A DNA stretch of 20,067 nt. Origin: Collodictyon triciliatum. Its lineage: Eukaryota; CRuMs. Shown piece after piece: positions 8,820-19,700 of this stretch. The DNA lies in assembly GCA_043381765.1 (NCBI GenBank), contig JBHJMP010001260.1, forward strand, positions 1 through 20,067, written 5' to 3'. How positions within the stretch are numbered: position 1 is the first letter of the stretch; every line of letters starts with the position of its first letter. The notes beneath the pieces were generated by a model. That model did not search any database. It was not told where the DNA came from and saw nothing but the letters and a program-made list of their open reading frames with translations. A program made the position numbers and the translations under genes.

Positions 8820-10019
8820 AAAACTGTTGCAGAAGGCTCTTGCATCATGTGGAATTTATATAAATATATTTATTGTAAATATTCCATACAGTCTTTATTA
8901 TTATACTGTATAATAATATAATACTAAAATTTAATTATAGTGATTATTATATTCTTACCATAAAAAAAGGTCGTTAGTTCATCAATTTAAATTTGTGACA
9001 AAATTCCCCTACGTTAAGACAGCATCACATCTACCATAACTTATATTACATGTATTATTGTAAAATCTAGCCGCAGGAGGCAGCAGCTTGCCCTTATTTA
9101 CGCGATTTATTCATATTTACTATATATTCCATATTTGATTCAATTAAATGAATAATACGTGTGGTCTGAATATAAAAAGTGCAGAAAATCGAGGGCATAA
9201 ATAGTTCAATCCATCAGTCAATAGGTACTGAAAAACCACGTGATAGATTCACTCTCGCAACACAGCTCTGGCGCAAAGGATCATCACATTAAGCAAACGG
9301 AATCCAACGACACAAGGTAACATTATTCCCATGATGAAATGCACACGCGACAGAACATTAAATCAAAAAGTCGAAGGAGAACGAGTAAAATGGCTGCAGA
9401 AAATGAATCCACCTTGAGAAACATCTACCGCTTGCAGCGTGCAAGGGCAAAGTGTGCTTGTTCCTCGTCCTCGCTTCATTTCGAATGCGGGCGATAGAGG
9501 CGACTGGCACTCTTTTGTCTGCGCCGCTTGCTCACACAGCGGTAAGACTGTGGTATATGTGTGGTAGAGCAACATACAACAGAAGAGCAATCCCTCGTCC
9601 TTCTACCTATCCTCACCCGCTCCTTTAATATACTTGTCTGTGCACCACCTACTTCTACCCAGCCACATCTCTCGCTGCCTGCTGAGGCCTCATAACGTAA
9701 TTCTGTAGGCGTCTGCCCCCACTTAAGCTCCTCACCCTACCTACCAGCTGCGCGCGTACCAGCCACCCAATAAACCCAACACGACAACTATATTACTGAA
9801 GTGGAAGCTAGTCACCTGCCGGCCTCTCAACCACCCCAATATTCCTCTCTGTCTTGTCCCAGACACCAGAAAGCAGCGCAGACTCTCAAAAGACAGACTC
9901 ATAGCCAAGCCCCAAGCCTCTCCTCTTCAGTCCCAGCAAACAAGCCTTTTCGACCCACCACCGTCTGACAGCGCCTTCAGACTCACTTTTCCTTCATCGC
10001 GCAGCACGCGAGCCGCACA
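8820..10019. other. Divergent intergenic region and C-rich leader
   Basis: Lies between the minus-strand channel start and the plus-strand gene starting at 10020. 8850-9180 is very AT-rich with nothing recognisable. From about 9595 to 10019 the plus strand turns C-rich and G-poor, with many CCACC, CTACC and CCTC words, consistent with a long 5' leader. A short ORF opens at an ATG near 9390 (MAAENESTLRNIYRL) and stops after about 35 codons, and a good donor-like GTAAGA lies near 9541. These could be a leader exon and intron, but I cannot prove it. Confidence 0.45.
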
Positions 10020-11185
10020 ATGATTTCCGGCCGCCTGATCGACGTGCGTCTGGTCTCTGACATCCTCGCGATGGTTGCGGTGTCCTTGGTTTGGGGCGTG
10101 ACCAATGCTGTGATNNNNNNNNNNNNNNNNNNNNNNNNNNNNNNNNNNNNNNNNNNNNNNNNNNNNNNNNNNNNNNNNNNNNNNNNNNNNNNNNNNNNNN
10201 NNNNNNNNNNNNNNNNNNNNNNNNNNNNNNNNNNNNNNNNNNNNNNNNNNNNNNNNNNNNNNNNNNNNNNNNNNNNNNNNNNNNNNNNNNNNNNNNNNNN
10301 NNNNNNNNNNNNNNNNNNNNNNNNNNNNNNNNNNNNNNNNNNNNNNNNNNNNNNNNNNNNNNNNNNNNNNNNNNNNNNNNNNNNNNNNNNNNNNNNNNNN
10401 NNNNNNNNNNNNNNNNNNNNNNNNNNNNNNNNNNNNNNNNNNNNNNNNNNNNNNNNNNNNNNNNNNNNNNNNNNNNNNNNNNNNNNNNNNNNNNNNNNNN
10501 NNNNNNNNNNNNNNNNNNNNNNNNNNNNNNNNNNNNNNNNNNNNNNNNNNNNNNNNNNNNNNNNNNNNNNNNNNNNNNNNNNNNNNNNNNNNNNNNNNNN
10601 NNNNNNNNNNNNNNNNNNNNNNNNNNNNNNNNNNNNNNNNNNNNNNNNNNNNNNNNNNNNNNNNNNNNNNNNNNNNNNNNNNNNNNNNNNNNNNNNNNNN
10701 NNNNNNNNNNNNNNNNNNNNNNNNNNNNNNNNNNNNNNNNNNNNNNNNNNNNNNNNNNNNNNNNNNNNNNNNNNNNNNNNNNNNNNNNNNNNNNNNNNNN
10801 NNNNNNNNNNNNNNNNNNNNNNNNNNNNNNNNNNNNNNNNNNNNNNNNNNNNNNNNNNNNNNNNNNGAATGCCCCATTTACTGCACACAGTTCATGCTCT
10901 CTTTTGTGCTTAGATCTGTCTATAGTCTCGCCTGTGGCCAATTGTATGACGTTCGTGTTTACTGCGTTTGCAGAATCCTTTCTGTATGGAGCGAAATATT
11001 CCAATAGTACAGATTATTTACTCTTACACACATGTTTTCTTTGTTTAATCAGCAAATGCCCAGCAAATAATCAAAATATATTAGATCTCTGTCATCTTAT
11101 ACATAATATGTTGTTTGTAGGAGCTTTCCTCGGTATATTCCTCACCAGTGTCGGTGTTCTGCTATGTGCCATCAGTAAATTGTAG
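10020..11185 (+). CDS. TMEM234-like small membrane protein, interrupted by gap
   Basis: The first exon starts at ATG 10020 and encodes MISGRLIDVRLV followed by a hydrophobic helix containing AMVAVSLVWGVTNAV, which matches the N-terminal helix of the TMEM234 family (an LWGGT-type motif in the animal protein). It then enters the N gap. Beyond it, exon 10914-11006 (phase 1 in and out) reads LSIVSPVANCMTFVFTAF, matching the family's DLT-x-x-x-P-x-x-N-S helix, and exon 11121-11185 reads AFLGIFLTSVGVLLCAISKL then TAG. The split codon A|GA restores Arg, aligned with a family Lys-Arg before the last helix. TMEM234 is a four-helix relative of drug/metabolite transporters; its molecular role is little known. 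The middle helices are presumably in the gap. A possible AATAAA polyadenylation signal is at 11493-11498. Confidence 0.82.
10115..10866. other. Assembly gap (752 N)
   Basis: The run of N removes the middle of the TMEM234-like gene. Sequence on both sides is continuous with that gene, so the gap is probably correctly placed. The 47 nt between the gap and the acceptor at 10912-10913 look intronic. Confidence 0.99.
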
Positions 11186-12539
11186 GCTTAGAAGGCTCAC
11201 TGCAAGTATAAAAGAGACAAAAGAAAAAAGTGAAAGGAAACCAAAAAAAAGAAAAAGAAGAAAAGAGGCATAAGAAACACATACAAAAAAAAAAGAGAAT
11301 ATTTAAAATAGTGATTTTTTTTTGTGTAGTTTAGTGGGTTGCGTTGGATTGACCTTCAAGGATTACTAAAAACATAGTTATGTTTAACCACAACCACAGC
11401 GTCAGAGGAAACAAAGTCGAAGTACTAGAAATATTGGTATGGATGGTGATGACCTGGCATCCCACAAAGTCATTACTGAGAAAAGTTGGGATAATAAATA
11501 TAACACTGATATTTTTATTACACCTTTTTTTGTGGGGAGGTTGGGATTGAAGGTCACTTTTTTTTACTTGACCAACCCGCAGGTTTTTTTCTATTTTATT
11601 CTGTGACGACTAATAGATACGACACTCGTGCGTCACAATCCTTGTATCTTTTCTCATGATGATTTTTTTTAAATAACCTAATTACAAAACAGAAATCCAT
11701 CATTTGTCATCAAGAGCGTGTTGCCAGCCAATGGATGGCACGTCAAAAAGCATCACACTCTCGTATTTGTTCATCACCTGCAATCGCCTTGGTTGCCGTT
11801 TTCGCTCCCTTCTCATGCAAACAGTCCGCTGGATGACTATTAATGAGAAAGCGACAGCTAACTATCTGACGCATGCGAGCGTGTTATCTTGTCAGATTTG
11901 ACGTGGAGGTGCGATGATGGTCGTTAATGTGAGTCACGCCCCAATAGAGGCTTGCCCATTCTTTCTTACGCCAAGGCACATCACCATTCTCTCTGTCACC
12001 AACATACATAAGAGTTCCTCAGATGATGGGGGCTTAATGTTCTTGGATTTTTTCAGCATAAATGCCATCAATCGCTAAAAGAGACATGGGTGACTCATGC
12101 GTGAGACATAGGAGACTGTCACGTTTAAAAGGATGTTTTATAAGAAAGCCAAACAAACCGAATAGTTGACTGGCGGTGTTTCCTCCTCGATTGTTTTTTT
12201 TTGGGGGTTGCCCCTTTCTTCTCCGCTCATATCCAGCAAAGAAGAGATGCTGTTTATTGCCACCATTTTTGCTCTGTCGGATACACGGCGTCGATATATA
12301 TCGTTTGATTTGGGGCAGTCGATTACACATAGTTATTTATTCGAGCATGAAACAAGCTGAGGGTACTCCCGGCGGTTCAATACTTCATTTTTCATTATAA
12401 AACCCATAGAGATATAGCTAGATAAAAAGAAGAAAGTAGGAATAATGCAACCGGTTGCGTGTATTTCAGAACAAATAATCGCCAACATCCAAACATTTTT
12501 GTGTCAATTGGTGCTTGCATTTGACTTTAAATTTAGATA
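11186..12539. other. Intergenic region, no gene supported
   Basis: Begins with an A- and purine-rich 3' region of the TMEM234-like gene (11210-11310). 11700-12000 is less AT-rich and unstructured to my eye, and the ORFs there on both strands (11704-11901 plus, 12034-12330 minus) lack splice support or recognisable motifs. The segment just before 12540 is presumably the promoter and leader of the Cys-module gene. No RNA gene seen. Confidence 0.5.
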
Positions 12540-15500
12540 ATGGCCTTCCGTATTGCCGCTTCATTACTTTTCATCATAGTTTTGTTGTCCAGTACTGGTG
12601 GGTACAGTTCATGATGACTTGCATGTTCCATTCACGCGTATATGCCAAAAAAAATCACTGCAAAGCAAGTAAACATACACAATTAATCAATCAATTAATC
12701 AATCAAATGAATATATTCGCAGCCCTAGGGGACCTGTGCTCGAACCAAGATGACGGCTATACGTTCCCTTCACCGAATAGTTGTGGCACATGTACCTGTG
12801 CGAACAGAAGCGCAGTTTGCATCGAAAGAGACTGTGAAAGCAGCCCTGAGCCCTTGGAAATCAACTGCATCATGAATCAGAAGCCGGTCCGAGGCATCCC
12901 TGTTGTTCCTTTTTGCAATCTAGAGATAAACTCTACGAGCCTTATTGCCATCAGTGCCGCTGCTCCTGTAATTGTTGGATGTGTTTCCTTGGATGCAATG
13001 TGCACGATGCAGCAGAAATTCGCAAGAAGCCCAGATGGAAGAGTCTATGAATTCAACTCATGCATACCAGATGACTTTGTTCCCGTCTATGTAGATTGCC
13101 AAGGTATATTTATTGCCTATGTCCACTTGATATCATCGACCCTGACGTAACTTTCATGCGAACATGTCTCTTGATTACGAGCCCGACAAATGGTGTACAA
13201 GAGCCCCTATATTTTCAATTTTTTTTTTAATATCTACAATAGCTCATCTAGTTTAATATGTGATGATAGGTATCAGTAGTGATTGTACGGAAGACCAAGG
13301 GATCTTATTTGCTGTTCCGAAAACTACTTTCTGTCGTGCTGGAAATGATATTGCTCCCATCCCAACTGCAGTTGGCTGTTTGAGTCCCTCCGAGCTTTGT
13401 TTAGATTCTGTGACCTTTGCGTACAACACAAAAGGGATTGAATATGTATTTACCTCTACATGCATTCCGAAATCTTTTACGGCGGTCCAAGACAGTTGCT
13501 CAAGTATGCGTTTATCACAAACGTTCCCATAACTTATTTTGACACTGCTTTATGATGTGTTCGCTACAGCTGTTCTTTTTTTTCCTGCACTTTGAACAAT
13601 TCTCTTGTATTTTTTTATAATCGTATCTTGCGCGATAAAAGCCATCACTTGTGCGGATGGCTCTCAGACTCTCTATGCAACACCTCTCGAGACATACTGC
13701 AGCAAGGGTGATGAGGAATCTGGCACTCAGCTGCAGGTTGCTCTGGGATGCACACGAGGGATATACTGCACTGAAATGGTCACATTCGCACAAAGCCCGA
13801 CTGGTGACAGGTACGTGTTCCCTACCGGATGCTTACCGAAAGGATTTATCCCGTTCAGTAGTGCTTGTGAAGGTAAAGCACACGAGTCAGTGCGAATCTT
13901 TCTATTCGACATAGCATGCCATGTATATTTCAAAAGCTTGGCAAAGTCCAAAGCACATTGTCCAAAGCATAATCCTTACTTTCTTCTAGTCTCCTGCCCA
14001 GATTCCCAAGTTGTAGTGAGCGCTAATCCCTTTGACCTGTCATGCGCATCGACAATTTCAAGTCCCATTCCTGTTGGTTGCGTTGATAAAGGAGCCCAGT
14101 GTCCGCGGATGGTAACCTATGCTACGGATTCCACCGGAAAGCTATTTATTTTCAATGATGGTTGTTTTCCTGAAGGATTCACAGTAGCGAATGATATTCC
14201 GACATGCGAGGGTAGATTTTTTCTCGAAAAAAAAGTGAGAAATAGTCATCTTCACAAGATATACCTTAGTTATGAAAGGTCTTGAAGCTTTCTTTCCAAA
14301 TAGCTATCACTGGCTGCCCCGCTCAATCTCGCCCGTATCGTGCTATTTCAGCATCACAATTTTGCTCTCTCGGCACGCAATCAGAAAGTGAATTAGTTGG
14401 ATGTATACCAAGCAACCTAATGTGTGCATCTTTGCCGATATTTGCCATAAACCCGAAGGGAGTGCTTTACTATTTCCCCTCCGGGTGCGCGCCTGTTGAA
14501 TTCACCATCGTCCCTGCCGATTGTGCCGGTATCCATCCTTTTCTAACATTGAGTTTGAAGAAAAAAAAAACGAATTACAATTGCGATAATTCTTTAAATT
14601 AAAACCACTTATTCTCGTTGCCAAAAGATATAATGGCTGCGCAGTCATGTCTTGAAAACCAACGAGTGCTCACAGCGACACCACATCAACACTTTTGTTC
14701 TGGAGGAGAAAATATTCCGTACTTTGGGGTTGGTTGCATCGAACGTGACGCCATTTGTACGCAAGGAATCACTTTCGCTCAAAATCCAAAGGGAGATGTG
14801 TTCGTCTTTAAGGATGGTTGTGTCCCTGACTCCTTTAGTCCAGCTGACCAGACATGCCCCGGTTTTCGTCCTTCTGTTATAATGATTTAGTAAGAGCGCA
14901 TAAAGCTGGGGTTGATTATCTGTGCTAATTTCTAATTACTCAAGGTGTCTGCGATGAAGGATTCAAACCAGTGACAGCAGTCGATGCCAACGCATCGTGC
15001 TGGGGAACACCTCCAGGTGTCTCTGTGTCTGAATCTGTTGTTGGGTGCATTGGCCAAGATATGCTTTGCTCGTCTGTGGAAACATTCGCAATAGAACGGA
15101 ACACAGGAATGGTCTCCATTTTTTCGTCGTCGTGCCTTCCTTCAAATTATGAAGGGATAACTTACATCGCTGACTGCGAAGGTTTTTACCCAAAAACATT
15201 CTCTAGCCTAATACCATTACGCTTTTCTTACTAAACTATGAGAAGGAGCGAGCACGCTTTCATAGTACTGACTTTATCGTTCCGCTAGATTTAATATGCT
15301 ATGGTGTTGATTGTGGCTCTGTCAATCGAGTTTGCCAAGCATTGGTTGTTGAGTGTTTCACAACACCGTGCCCGCCAATTCCGTACTGCGCGGAACCGTA
15401 ATACCTCCGCTTTCGATATATGTAAGGACTTTCAAACACGCTACGCATTTTTTGAATTGCATTCATTCTGATGTATAGTGCATGCGCTGGGAGGTCTCCG

Positions 15501-16018
15501 TACGAGCTTTTTATGAACGACTGTGGAGCCACTTGCAGTTGCGATGATACTGGGTGCGCATTCATCAATATTAAAAGAAAATATTACAAAACTATGCTAT
15601 ACACACGCCAAAACATGAATTTATGCTTCCTATATAGTCAAGCCGATTATAATTGTATAGGAAGTCCATTTGTGATGGTTGCACCAACAGGTCTTCCTTT
15701 GGCGGAGATGTATACATTCTATCCTTGCGAAATATATGAACAAATTGTGCGCCTTTGTTTGGTGCTTAAGTTTTGGTGAAATCTTTTTGACTTTTGTTTG
15801 GTTCTTGAGACTGTTGTTTGTTCCTTTTCTGCCTTTTCTTAATCAATTCGCATTTGAATCAGGCCCAATCGATTGCGATTGTCGCGGTTGGCTCGGCCGG
15901 CTTTGCGGCTGCATCAGCGAGTGCCTTCATTGGGTACCGCAAGTATTTTCACAAAGACCGGGCGTTCTCGTTCCGTTCGAAGCCATCTTATGCTACAATG
16001 CAAGACGAAGCTGTGTAA
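12540..16018 (+). CDS. Type I membrane protein with seven six-cysteine modules
   Basis: A complete gene. Exons: 12540-12597, 12723-13103, 13270-13503, 13642-13872, 13990-14211, 14304-14528, 14628-14861, 14945-15181, 15289-15397, 15479-15553, 15638-15746, 15863-16018. The lengths sum to 2271 nt, 756 residues plus stop, and every junction keeps phase. Residues 1-22 are a signal peptide (MAFRIAASLLFIIVLLSS, cleavage near ALG|D). Residues 24-60 form a Cys knot with CGTCTC. Residues 66-608 hold seven modules of 73-82 residues, each with six Cys in the pattern C..(F/Y)C..VGC..C..TFA..P.G..Y.F..GC.P..F..C. Residues 608-668 are another Cys-rich segment with CGATCSC. Residues 707-730 are a Gly/Ala-rich transmembrane helix, then a basic stop-transfer (YRKYFHKDR) and a short tail ending MQDEAV. 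N-glycosylation sites occur (NRS, NST). I do not recognise the module; an adhesion or receptor role is inferred. The exon 11 donor (ATT|GTGCGC) is the least certain splice. Confidence 0.88.
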
Positions 16019-16382
16019 ATCTGACAGAAGTCCGGGCATGTCAAGGATTTTGTCTCTTTCTCTCTTACATCAACTCTTTTGTCTCAAACTTTCCACTCAC
16101 TAATCATACCATGTCGTTTTATCACGAAGATACTTTTTCTCTTACTATCAACTCGCCATCACATTCCCACCCTCGCCTTTTCATATTAATGCCATTTTCT
16201 CCTCTCAAAGTTCTGGCAGTTTGAGTAAACTACAAAAGAATACCCAAATCTTGGTTCAAAAACTTGGTGGCATACGATTGTACATAGAATATCAATTGAC
16301 TGCCGATATAATATAATAAAATAGAGCGAAATAAAAAACAAATCAAGAAAACAAATCAAGAATCGATTTTTCCAATAATTAG
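16019..16382 (+). other. 3' untranslated region of the Cys-module gene
   Basis: Pyrimidine-rich sequence follows the stop codon, then an AT-rich stretch with AATAAA at 16315-16320, a likely polyadenylation signal. Overlapping long plus-strand ORFs here (for example through 16224) are shadows of the last coding exon and its flank. Confidence 0.5.
16315..16320 (+). terminator. Candidate polyadenylation signal AATAAA
   Basis: AATAAA about 300 nt beyond the stop codon at 16018, in an AT-rich context. The convergent Sfi1-like gene ends at 16701. Confidence 0.4.
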
Positions 16383-16646
16383 GTGTATTTAGTACACTGC
16401 CATGGGAATTTGATATCACCAGCAAAATCAACTGACCCATTGAGGCTTGTTCTGTCCAGTTCATCAACCAGCGCAAGGTGGGGTTTCATTTACCAGACCG
16501 GGCCCGTGTCCCCAGTTTCAAAGGACTCATGTAAAAGTTGTCTCGAGGCACGAGAGCGAGACTGCGTCGTGAATGAAGATATTCGAGACGAGCGCGGAGC
16601 AGGGGACGATGGATTCGAGTATACGATTGTTCGGTGTGTGGAGTAG
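16383..16646 (+). CDS. Possible extra or alternative terminal exon, unknown
   Basis: Directly after an acceptor-like sequence (CCAATAATTAG) the plus strand stays open for 88 codons to a TAG. The frame has balanced composition unlike the AT-rich flank and encodes SARWGFIYQTGP, then a Cys-bearing acidic/basic part (KDSCKSCLEARERDCVVNE) and GDDGFEYTIVRCVE at the end. There is no good ATG at its start. It could be an alternative last exon of the Cys-module gene, replacing or extending the tail, a separate short gene, or chance. It lies between the two convergent genes. No family recognised. Confidence 0.33.
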   Translation: MYLVHCHGNLISPAKSTDPLRLVLSSSSTSARWGFIYQTGPVSPVSKDSCKSCLEARERDCVVNEDIRDERGAGDDGFEYTIVRCVE

Positions 16647-16700
16647 AGTTGCTGGGCAGTTTTTGGTCGGGTCAGCCGTGATTTGAATCTATTTGTTCAT

Positions 16701-19700
16701 TTATTTTTCATCTTTAATTTTTGTTCCATCATCATGATGATGTAGCCAAGCATGTTGTATTATCCTTTTGTTCAATTCTTTTTTACTCTCATTTTTCTTA
16801 GAGAAGGGATAATTTTGAGCATACTTTCTTCGAGCTATAGACATTAGCCTGACAAATGTTTCTTTTGCATGGTAGCATTCACGAGAGCTGGCGTATTCTG
16901 TTACCACAAGTGTCCCTTTTCTAACCTAATGCATAGTTAAAAGGTTACAAATAACAGAGTCTTCTGAATTCACTTCCCTTTCAAAAGTGTAAAACTTTGT
17001 AGCTAAGCATGTGAGTGGCATTTGATTCAAATTGCAGAGTCGGCTATGGAGAAATCATATTAATTTCGATAATGTTTTCTTTGATGTGTACTTTGCGAAG
17101 CAAAGAAGTGTAGTATCTCCAGTGGATAAACATGATTGCTTTCATTCTGTAATATCTGTACTCCATTGAGGCAATGTGTCGCACTCGCTCAACAACCCTG
17201 TTTCCGTGATAAAAAAAATAGTTCACTGATTTTTCTTGTGAGATACGCGGCTCTACAAAAATAAACTACAAGGGCCAAGAGCGCTGATTCATCAGAAACA
17301 TACTGTCTCTTTGAGAAAATCTTCCATCTTCGTATTATTTGCTTCGCTTTGTTTGTGAGATAATTTAGATAAAACAAATCTGCCTTCCGAACTACAAGAC
17401 CAATAGTAACAATGAAATGAAATAAAATACATAATTGTATTTGGTTAGTGGGCCTATTAAAAACATCCTATATTCTATACCTAATTTGAAAAAGAAAATC
17501 AAGTGCCTGCATTTTAATAATAACATTATATGGAGTTAAAAAAAAAAGAAGCGCGTCACCATACCTGCTTTTGTTTCTAACAGCCAAGTGCGATAAAATC
17601 GACGAATAAGTTTTTTTCTTTGCGATTGCTGAGATATGGTCAGCAATTCAGTATAGAATCTTCGAAAAAGGACATAGAGTATGTCAAATAATATTCTAGA
17701 TGTATTCTGCTCATACCTGGACTCGCTTAAAGCTTTCATGGAGGTATTTAGACTGTTTATGCTATTTTACAAAAATTGCAAGATTTTACTAAAAGACTTA
17801 TTATCAAGAAGCAAAATGTGACTTTTTTTCTCCATTAATATTTTCATAGATAATTACCACATTGATTGCATATCTCCACCAAGCAATCAAAACTTTCCTT
17901 AAAACAAAACGGCGCCTCCAGGACGTAGCAACGATATATTTTCTGTCAAAAGACACAAAGTTTAATCTCAATATTCAATTTTTTAAAAGCTAATTACAAC
18001 CAATGTAGTAAAACTTCAGAATAAACCTCTCTCTACTGAACTTGATGCTTGAAATATATTTTTTCCAAGCACAAAAGCACCGACGCAGAAGAAAGTGAGA
18101 GTAGTGACCATACGATTTGGAAACCCCATTCCGGAGATTTAATCTGACATGGCAAGAAAAAAAAAGGTGATTTATAATCCTCAATTAATGACTTTTCTTC
18201 TGGTTATCTAAATATTTTAGAATCAGTATTATCGTAAATAATAGTATGACATATACTGAATTAGAGGACCCATTGGACAATATCCTTACATGTCTCTTAA
18301 TCTATGAGAAAATACTGAAAGTGTTTTGGATAGTATTCTCCTCCTTATATTTTGTGCGACTATTTCCTCTATAACTTTTAGCTGGCTCTTTTTTCGAGTA
18401 TACGCAAACCAGAGTCGAAGAGCCTATTATAATGTTGATTGAAAGTATCTTAGGGATATTGTCTTTGAACTTTCATACGTCGTAGTTATATACTCGTTTT
18501 TTTTTTAATTTTCTCTCAATAAACTGTTGAAAAGAAACCAAAAAAAATCGTTTTTTAATTTAAAATGCCTACAAACCTTCAAACACAGACGGTTATTATA
18601 ATGTTTCATCGACCTTTTTGGGTTTTTTTTAATGAGTTCGTAAAGATGATATTTTCTAGTGCTTTGAGAAATTCTTCGGAGCATATTTCATACCTGTGTG
18701 CAATTGCTTTCTTTTTCCAGTATTGAAATATCGCCTTTCTTTGTTTCATGGAGAAGTAGCCATTTGCGGTCATCTATTCAGTCAACATTTTTTTTAAAGA
18801 TATATTTAATTTATTTTTTTTTGGTTTTGGATATGTTAGAATTATGTCTTCTTTTTGATGATGATGATGATGACCTTTTGTCTTTGGTACAAAATTAAAT
18901 CCATCCACGCATGAAAAATGTCCGCCAAGAAGCGTTTCCTCTATGTATTGCTTCATATTATACACATGTATTTTATTGTGGTATATTGCGCAATAGGATA
19001 CGATGTTTTATCCCCATTCTTGACAAACCACTTTTTGAAGGAGTTTGAAAACACTGGACATTTGCTTTTTCCGTTGATGTCGTTCATGTGAAAAGTCTCT
19101 CCATATTTTCCTTTGCGACAATTTAATATAAATATTTTAATATAATCTCCAAACATATTTTTTAAAAACAAAATACCAGAACCGAATAAACTTTAAATTA
19201 GCTATTTGCAAAGTTTTTAATATGATGATTGTGTCTAATTTACCAATATTTCTTTAAAGCCCTTCCATCATGTCGTGCTCTAATGCTTTTCTCTGCATGT
19301 TGCCTAATCGTTTTCTTGAAATACGCAAGGTTCCTCCACCTTTTTTATATAAAAAATAAATAAAAAGAAATGGTTCAATCGAAATAGTGACACTTTTTCC
19401 TCATTTATAGCAAAAAATAATAATAAATATAGGCACTGTCTCAATTATAGAATAACCAATCGATATATATATATATTCATACACATTAAATGTGACGGTC
19501 ATCAGTTTGAATCGTTGGTGACGAACGCTGCAGGGCGAAATAATCAAAAAAAAAAATCTTCGTTAAAAAAAATGGTATCCATCAATTTCAGCTAAATATG
19601 ATTCTTACTGGGATTCGAATGCAACCCAGCGAGTCATCTTGGCGGGGAAAGGAAGTTCCTTTGACCACTGTTTACTAATTTACATGCAAGTTATGAGAGC

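Noticed and set aside
11704-11901. 65-residue plus ORF
   Set aside because: Short, no family resemblance and no supporting splice signals.
12034-12330. 98-residue minus ORF
   Set aside because: No recognisable motif, no splice partners, and composition like the flanking non-coding DNA.
12515-12722. Long upstream extension of the exon-2 ORF from 12515
   Set aside because: The segment before 12723 is intron; the ATG at 12540 in another frame gives a clear signal peptide and joins in phase 1.
12723-12830. Firm pacifastin or VWC label for the N-terminal Cys knot
   Set aside because: The Cys spacing is close to but not the same as the consensus, so I list it as a loose resemblance only.
15679-16224. 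181-residue plus ORF overlapping the last exons of the Cys-module gene
   Set aside because: Different frame from the phase-matched exons; hydrophobic and pyrimidine-derived; treated as a shadow.
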